NCBI GenBank assembly: GCA_027531565.1
Contig: JAPZSB010000011.1
Span: 106,001-170,000, forward strand
Reading direction: 5' to 3'
Length of the DNA stretch: 64,000 bases
Source: Beijerinckiaceae bacterium
Lineage (GTDB): Bacteria > Pseudomonadota > Alphaproteobacteria > Rhizobiales > Beijerinckiaceae
Shown: one piece after another, positions 59,518 to 64,000 of the stretch
Layout: every line of letters starts with the position of its first letter
Numbering within the stretch: the stretch's first letter is position 1
Notes under the pieces: generated by a model
What the model saw: only the letters and a program-made list of their open reading frames with translations
Database searches by the model: none
What the model was told of the DNA's origin: nothing
Program-made: the position numbers and the translations under genes

Positions 59518-60498
59518 ATGCGGATCGCTACTCTCCTTTCCGGCGCGGGCCTTGCCCTCGCGCTCCTCTCCGGCACAGCGCTGGCCGAGACGCTGCGGCT
59601 CCGGGCGGAATCCGTCGTCGATGGCGAGCAGGTCCGCCTGGGTCATCTCATCGAAGGCCTCGAGCCGAGCGCCGATGTCCCGGTCTTCCGGGCGCCGGCG
59701 CCGGGCACGCGGGGCACCATCCGGGCCGACCGTGTCATCGCCGCGGCCCGCGAAATGGGCATCACCGGCATCGATGCGGGCTCGCTCGCCACGGTCACCA
59801 TCCATCGCCCCGGCCGGGTCATCTCGCGGCAGGACCTGCAGGGCATCATCGCCAAGGCCCTGGCCGAGCGCGGCGCCCGCGGCGATCTCGAGGTCGTGCT
59901 CGATGATCACCTCACGGCCCGCACGGTCGATGCGGCCCGCCGCGAGGAAATCCGCGTCACCAAGCTGGTGCGCGATCCGTCCAGCGGCCGCTTCGAGGCG
60001 CGCGTCGTCCTCTCGGGGGATCCGACAACGGAAGGCTGGCAGCTCAGCGGTTCTGTGGTGGAGACGCGCGAGATCGCCGTTCCCGCACAGGATCTCGAAC
60101 GGGGCGATGCAATCGAGCCGCGCAAGCTCGTGCTGGTCCGCCGCCCGGTCAACCTCATCGGCAACGATGTGCTGACGGCCGATGCCGATCTGACCGGCAT
60201 GATCCCGCGCCGGACGCTCAAGGCGGGCGAACCGATCCGCAATTCCGATCTCGCCAAGCCGATCCTGGTCGAGAAGAACCAGATCGTCACCGTTCTCTAC
60301 AATTCCGGCGGGCTCAACCTGTCGATGCGCGGGCGTTCGCAGAATGCCGGCTCGATGGGCGAGGCCATCCGCGTGCAGAACCCGCAATCCAAGCGGATCG
60401 TCGAAGGTGTTGTGACGGGTCAGGCCCAGGTCACCATCAGCGCCCCGCCGGCCCCGACCCCGAATCTCGCGGAAGCGGCGCCTGCCGCCCGCCGCTGA
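59518..60498 (+). CDS. flgA: Flagellar P-ring chaperone FlgA
   Basis: 326 residues. Signal peptide (MRIATLLSGAGLALALLSG, cleavage near ALA-E). The SAF-domain region has VPAQDLERGDAIEPRKLVLV and the C-terminal MRGRSQNAGSMGEAIRVQNPQSKRIVEG is the conserved FlgA end. Assists P-ring assembly in the periplasm. Confidence 0.95.
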   Translation: MRIATLLSGAGLALALLSGTALAETLRLRAESVVDGEQVRLGHLIEGLEPSADVPVFRAPAPGTRGTIRADRVIAAAREMGITGIDAGSLATVTIHRPGRVISRQDLQGIIAKALAERGARGDLEVVLDDHLTARTVDAARREEIRVTKLVRDPSSGRFEARVVLSGDPTTEGWQLSGSVVETREIAVPAQDLERGDAIEPRKLVLVRRPVNLIGNDVLTADADLTGMIPRRTLKAGEPIRNSDLAKPILVEKNQIVTVLYNSGGLNLSMRGRSQNAGSMGEAIRVQNPQSKRIVEGVVTGQAQVTISAPPAPTPNLAEAAPAARR

Positions 60499-60522
60499 CC
60501 GTTTCAGTAAAGGATCCCTGTC

Positions 60523-61293
60523 ATGACCCGTTCCACCGCTTCCTCCGCCCGCCTTGCGGCCCGCCTCGGTTCGCTCGCCCTGATGGGGATCGGCCTCTCC
60601 GCCTGCGGCAGCCTCGACCGACTCGCGAATGTCGGCAAGGCGCCGTCGCTCTCGGCCATCGAGAACCCCACCGCACAGCCCGGCTACCGCCCGGTCCAGA
60701 TGCCGATGCCGGCCCCGAAGCCGATGAGCTTCCAGGCCAACTCGCTCTGGCGCACCGGCAGCCGCGCCTTCTTCAAGGACCAGCGCGCCCAGCAGGTCGG
60801 TGACCTGCTCACCGTCCGCGTCCGGATCACCGACAAGGCCGCGATCGACAACTCGACCTCCCGCAAGCGCACCAACGAGGAAGGCCTCGATGTCGAGGGC
60901 TTCTTCGGCCAGGAAGACCGGGTCAACAAGCTCTTCGCCAAGGGCGCGACCGGCAAGGGCCTTGTCGACCTTGGCTCGACCAGCTCGTCCAAGGGCGAAG
61001 GCACGGTGAAGCGCTCCGAGCAGCTCGTCACCGATATCGCCGCCGTCGTCACGCAGGTCCTGCCGAACGGCAACCTCGTCATCGAGGGCAAGCAGGAAGT
61101 CCGCGTGAATTTCGAGGTCCGCGAGCTGGTCGTGGCCGGCGTCGTCCGCCCCGAGGATATCGAGGCGGGCAACCAGATCGACTCCACCAAGATCGCCCAG
61201 CAGCGCATCGCCTATGGCGGCCGCGGGCAGATCACCGATGTCCAGCAGCCGCGCCTCGGCCAGCAGGTCCTCGATATCGTCCTGCCCTTCTGA
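60523..61293 (+). CDS. flgH: Flagellar L-ring lipoprotein FlgH
   Basis: 256 residues. Lipobox LSAC near residue 28 after a signal peptide. Conserved RAFFKDQRAQQVGDLLTVRV and the C-terminal QVLPNGNLVIEGKQEVRVN with QQPRLGQQVLDIVLPF. Forms the outer-membrane L ring. Confidence 0.96.
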   Translation: MTRSTASSARLAARLGSLALMGIGLSACGSLDRLANVGKAPSLSAIENPTAQPGYRPVQMPMPAPKPMSFQANSLWRTGSRAFFKDQRAQQVGDLLTVRVRITDKAAIDNSTSRKRTNEEGLDVEGFFGQEDRVNKLFAKGATGKGLVDLGSTSSSKGEGTVKRSEQLVTDIAAVVTQVLPNGNLVIEGKQEVRVNFEVRELVVAGVVRPEDIEAGNQIDSTKIAQQRIAYGGRGQITDVQQPRLGQQVLDIVLPF

Positions 61294-61308
61294 CCTTCCC
61301 GAAAGACC

Positions 61309-61330
61309 GGCGCCTGTCCATGCAGGCGCC
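61309..61330 (+). other. Hairpin after flgH
   Basis: Stem GGCGCCTG / CAGGCGCC with a 6-base loop, 15 bases after the flgH stop; no T-run. Confidence 0.5.
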
Positions 61331-61426
61331 GCTCCCGCCCCCCGCGAACCGGTCTCGCGTATCGCGTGGCGGGCACGGCATCCTGCGCCCCTCGCTCCCC
61401 CCTTTGCGGGCCCCGATGCCTGACAG

Positions 61427-61469
61427 CCCCCGGAATCCTGCTCCTCGCGGTTCCGGGGGTTTTCGTTTT
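61427..61469 (+). terminator. Rho-independent terminator of flgFGAH
   Basis: Stem CCCCCGGAA / TTCCGGGGG with a 15-base loop, followed by TTTTCGTTTT. Plausible intrinsic terminator about 135 bp after flgH. Confidence 0.8.
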
Positions 61470-61533
61470 CGAGGCAGGGACAGGGCCAGGCCGCCTGCCG
61501 CGTCTCCCGGAACATCCCTCCAGCCTGCTCCCT

Positions 61534-61606
61534 GCCAGCCCCCCCCGGGCTGGCTAGCCGCGAATGCGGCGCCGAGCAGGCTCCGGAAGGAGCCGTTGCG
61601 AGGGAT
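61534..61606. repeat. Structured repeat element, copy 1
   Basis: 73 bp with three consecutive hairpins: GCCAGCCC/GGGCTGGC, GCCGC-gaat-GCGGC, and GGCTCC-ggaa-GGAGCC (a GNRA loop on the plus strand), then GTTGCGAGGGAT. It differs from copy 2 only by one extra C in the first loop. Confidence 0.85.
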
Positions 61607-61624
61607 CAAAACAAGGAGAAACCC

Positions 61625-61696
61625 GCCAGCCCCCCCGGGCTGGCTAGCCGCGAATGCGGCGCCGAGCAGGCTCCGGAAGGAGCCGTTGCGAGGGAT
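61625..61696. repeat. Structured repeat element, copy 2
   Basis: 72 bp, 91 bp downstream of copy 1, with the same three hairpins and the same end GTTGCGAGGGAT. It ends 8 bp before the stop codon of the convergent diguanylate cyclase gene. Confidence 0.85.
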
Positions 61697-61704
61697 TCAC
61701 ATGG

Positions 61705-62613
61705 TCATGCCACCAACGCGTGGCGGATTTCCTGACGGTGCTCGCTGCCGGATGAGGCGGAAATCGTCACGCGGTTGCGGCCGGCCGATTTCGAGGCATA
61801 GAGCGCGATATCGGCATTTTTCATCGCCTGGTCGAATTCGGTGCCCGGCCAGCGCTCCGCAACGCCGACACTGGCCGTGATCGCCAGCGGGCCGGCACAG
61901 GTCTCGACGGGCGTCGAGGCAATGACATTGCGGATGAGTTCGGCCAGTTCGCCGGCCTTGTTGCCATCGCCGGCCACGACCACGGCGAATTCCTCGCCTC
62001 CAAGCCGGGCAAAGGCGCGGTCCGCGCGCGCGAGCCGGGCGCCGACCTCCCGCAGGACATCGTCGCCGGCATCGTGGCCATAGCGGTCATTGACCTGCTT
62101 GAAATAGTCGATGTCCAGCATGACCACCGAGCGCACGGTCTCGGCTTCCTTCATCCGGTCCAGCTCCTCGAAGAAGGAGCGCCGGTTCCGCAGGCCTGTC
62201 AGGGCATCATAATTGGCGAAGCGGATCAGCTGCCGCTGCGCCTGGATCAGCCGGGATGCCGAACGCAGCCGCGCCAGCAATTCGTTCCGGTTCGGCGGCT
62301 TGTTGATGAAGTCATCGGCGCCGGAATCGAGCGCCTCGACCAGTTTGGCCTCCTCACGCGAGGAGGAGAGCACGATCACGTAGAGCGGCCGGCCGTTATC
62401 GGCATGCAACCGCGCCTCCCAGCACAGTTCCAGGCCGGACATGGTGGCGAATTCGATGGCCGTGATCAGAACGTCGATGTCCTCGTCGCTCTGCAGGGCC
62501 TCGAGCGCCGCTTCGGCGGAATCGACCGGGATCAGCGTGTAGCCTTCCTGCGCGAGCATGCCGGACACGATTGTCCGTCCAATGCGCGTCGGTTCGGCAA
62601 GAAGGACACGCAT
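61705..62613 (-). CDS. Diguanylate cyclase with degenerate receiver domain
   Basis: 302 residues: receiver (about 1-120) and GGDEF domain (about 135-290). The catalytic loop is GGEEF with ARADRAFARLGGEEF, so cyclic di-GMP synthesis is likely; the RxxD inhibitory site is not in register (RADR). In the receiver the phospho-acceptor aspartate position reads ITAIEFATMSG, i.e. Ala instead of Asp, while the lysine (INKP) is kept. It therefore should not be controlled by ordinary Asp phosphorylation. Convergent with the flagellar operon; it may link motility to c-di-GMP. Confidence 0.9.
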   Translation of the reverse strand: MRVLLAEPTRIGRTIVSGMLAQEGYTLIPVDSAEAALEALQSDEDIDVLITAIEFATMSGLELCWEARLHADNGRPLYVIVLSSSREEAKLVEALDSGADDFINKPPNRNELLARLRSASRLIQAQRQLIRFANYDALTGLRNRRSFFEELDRMKEAETVRSVVMLDIDYFKQVNDRYGHDAGDDVLREVGARLARADRAFARLGGEEFAVVVAGDGNKAGELAELIRNVIASTPVETCAGPLAITASVGVAERWPGTEFDQAMKNADIALYASKSAGRNRVTISASSGSEHRQEIRHALVA

Positions 62614-62789
62614 CGGGCAGGAAACTCCATTCTGGACGGCACAACCCTGAGCAATCTCCGGAAACTGCTACAAAGGCGTAAATTCCGGCCCGGCGGACCG
62701 GGCGAACGTCCTTTTGTGTTTAATTTTTTATCAGACAGAACAAAAAGCATCCGGAAGCGCCTGCCCGCCCTCCGGCCCGGCACCGACGC

Positions 62790-63926
62790 TCACCCCTCGC
62801 GCGAGAAGAACAGGCCCCCGATCAGCGGCAGACTCCGCACGCGCAGGCTGCGCCGGAACCATTTCCGGATCCGGAGGTAGCGATACTGCGCGATCCGCGC
62901 CCGCATCTCCGCACGTTCCACCATGCCTTCCGCAGCACGGCTTACCGCCTCCCGCTCCTCTGCGATCTGCTCGAGCGCAAGGCGCTGGGATTCCGCCAGG
63001 TCCCGGACCATCGCCGAAGACCGTTCCTCGACCTCCCGGATCTGGGCCTCGAGCTGCCTCACCTGCGCCCAGGCCGACGCGAGCTGCGCATCGAGCCGGA
63101 CACGGTTGTCCGACGCCTCGACCCCCTGTGCCACAAGCCCCTTGGTGAAGGCATCACGCAGTTTCAGCACAACCCCGTAGGGATCCTCGCCGGCCTCGAT
63201 CTGCTCGCGCAGATGCAGGACGAAGGCGGAATTCGGCGTCAGCCTGAACCGGTCGAAGACATTCGGGCCCGGCCCGAAATGGCCCGCGAGTTCCTCATGG
63301 TCCTGATGAAGGAAGAAACGGTTCAGCCCGTCGAAATAGACCGATCGATAGCCGCGCGCTCCGAGCAGGTCACTCACGCCGTCATCCACCTCGACGGTCG
63401 AATTCGGGAGTGTCATTTCAAGAACGACGATCCAGGGGCGCGCCGGGTGGTCACCCCAGCTCTCGATGACCGCACGCTCCATGCCCTCCACATCGACCTT
63501 CAGCCAATGGATATCCGGGTAGGGACATTCGGCGAAGATCGATGCGAGCGTCCGTGTCGCCATCGTGACGGGCACATATTCGAAGCCGGATTTGCCATGC
63601 GTATCGGCATAATCCGCCCGGGCCGTGGTCATGCCCGTGCCGGCAAACTCGAACAGGGTGGTTTCCTCTCCGTCGGGACCGACAGCTGCCTCGACGACGA
63701 TCTCGTCCGGTCGCGCGGCGCGCAGCCTCTCGGCATAGACGGCCATCGGCTCGACATGGCATCCACGCCAGCCCCGCTCGTAAAAACCGAGGCTGACGGA
63801 ATCGATCACCGGATCATTCGCGCCGATATCGACATAATGCCCCTTCGGGATGGTGCGGAGCGCACGCCAGAGGATGACATCCTCGAAATTCTGCGCATAC
63901 GAGACGAACGCTTCCTGTTCCGCCAC
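62790..63926 (-). CDS. FkbM family methyltransferase with C-terminal coiled coil
   Basis: 378 residues from a GTG. SAM motif YVDIGANDPVIDSVS near residue 32 and IHWLKVDVEGMERAVIESWG near 140. The C-terminal ~110 residues form a long charged helix (LRDAFTKGLV, QLEAQIREVEERSSAMVRDL) and end with a basic segment RYLRIRKWFRRSLRVRSL. Such domains are common in cell-surface glycan loci; the substrate is unknown. Confidence 0.88.
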   Translation of the reverse strand: MAEQEAFVSYAQNFEDVILWRALRTIPKGHYVDIGANDPVIDSVSLGFYERGWRGCHVEPMAVYAERLRAARPDEIVVEAAVGPDGEETTLFEFAGTGMTTARADYADTHGKSGFEYVPVTMATRTLASIFAECPYPDIHWLKVDVEGMERAVIESWGDHPARPWIVVLEMTLPNSTVEVDDGVSDLLGARGYRSVYFDGLNRFFLHQDHEELAGHFGPGPNVFDRFRLTPNSAFVLHLREQIEAGEDPYGVVLKLRDAFTKGLVAQGVEASDNRVRLDAQLASAWAQVRQLEAQIREVEERSSAMVRDLAESQRLALEQIAEEREAVSRAAEGMVERAEMRARIAQYRYLRIRKWFRRSLRVRSLPLIGGLFFSREG

Positions 63927-64000
63927 AGACTCAACACACCCCGGACAGGGCCCCTCTGCTCCGCTGCCGCGGCCACGCGTGAGACGCTAGCAAAATGCCT

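Larger units (their letters stand above)
61294..61704. other. Convergent intergenic region with terminator and duplicated structured element
   Basis: 411 bp without a credible gene. Holds, in order, an 8-bp hairpin (61309-61330), the operon terminator and two copies of a 72-bp element. A small open frame on the plus strand repeats the peptide LAANAAPSRLRKEPLRGI in both copies; this is translation of the repeat and is not supported as a gene. Confidence 0.75.

Noticed and set aside
61320..61880. Small plus-strand gene with an internal peptide repeat after flgH
   Set aside because: The repeated peptide is translation of the duplicated hairpin element, and the frame runs antisense into the diguanylate cyclase; no ribosome site or family.

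Overview
The window is GC-rich, densely coded chromosomal DNA of an alphaproteobacterium. The evidence is a CckA cell-cycle kinase next to flhB, CtrA-type TTAA-N7-TTAA boxes in flagellar promoters, an alphaproteobacterial LexA box (GTTC-N7-GTTC) before recA, MotE and DUF6468 genes in the flagellar locus, and the palindromic intergenic repeat typical of Hyphomicrobiales. The order is most likely Hyphomicrobiales or a neighbour; the genus cannot be read from the sequence. No rRNA, tRNA, CRISPR array, transposase, phage or plasmid gene was recognised.

Left part (1-14.1 kb): a molybdenum hydroxylase locus on the minus strand. Structural genes coxS-coxL-coxM lie in the S-L-M order and with the AYRGAGR active-site loop of form II ('CODH-like') enzymes. 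They are followed by coxD (MoxR ATPase), coxE (VWA), a split XdhC pair and a molybdopterin/NTP-transferase fusion that runs off the window. A divergent hydrolase-SDR pair and a flavin reductase follow, then a plus-strand operon with both aconitase X subunits and a 4-hydroxyproline 2-epimerase.

14.3-20.1 kb: a complete branched-chain/amino-acid-type ABC importer, livHMGF-DUF6867-livK, with a strong terminator. Its position just after the hydroxyproline genes suggests, but does not prove, that it feeds that pathway. A DadA-like D-amino-acid/D-hydroxyproline dehydrogenase lies 9 kb further on.

20-42 kb: mostly housekeeping and single genes: DUF1203, AhpD-like protein, ccdA, DmpA-type peptidase, dadA-like, BASS transporter, rpe, purB, an RBBP9 hydrolase, a metallo-beta-lactamase-fold protein, rpsD (with a promoter and a structured leader), murI, a Tat-exported amine oxidase, trmJ, icd, thioesterase, alaS and recA. 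Two families of intergenic repeats occur here and in the cox operon.

41-64 kb: an FkbM methyltransferase, cckA, then flagellar genes flgB-flgC-fliE-fliQ-fliR-flhB (minus), fliO-fliP (plus), a 1191-residue TPR protein, motE, DUF6468, fliM, fliL (minus) and flgF-flgG-flgA-flgH (plus). CtrA-like sites lie in the two divergent flagellar promoter regions and before the TPR gene, and a near-consensus sigma-54 promoter precedes flgF. CckA, the upstream kinase for CtrA, is encoded at the end of the same block. After flgH come a terminator and a tandemly duplicated 72-bp element with three hairpins per unit, then a diguanylate cyclase with a degenerate receiver and a second FkbM methyltransferase.
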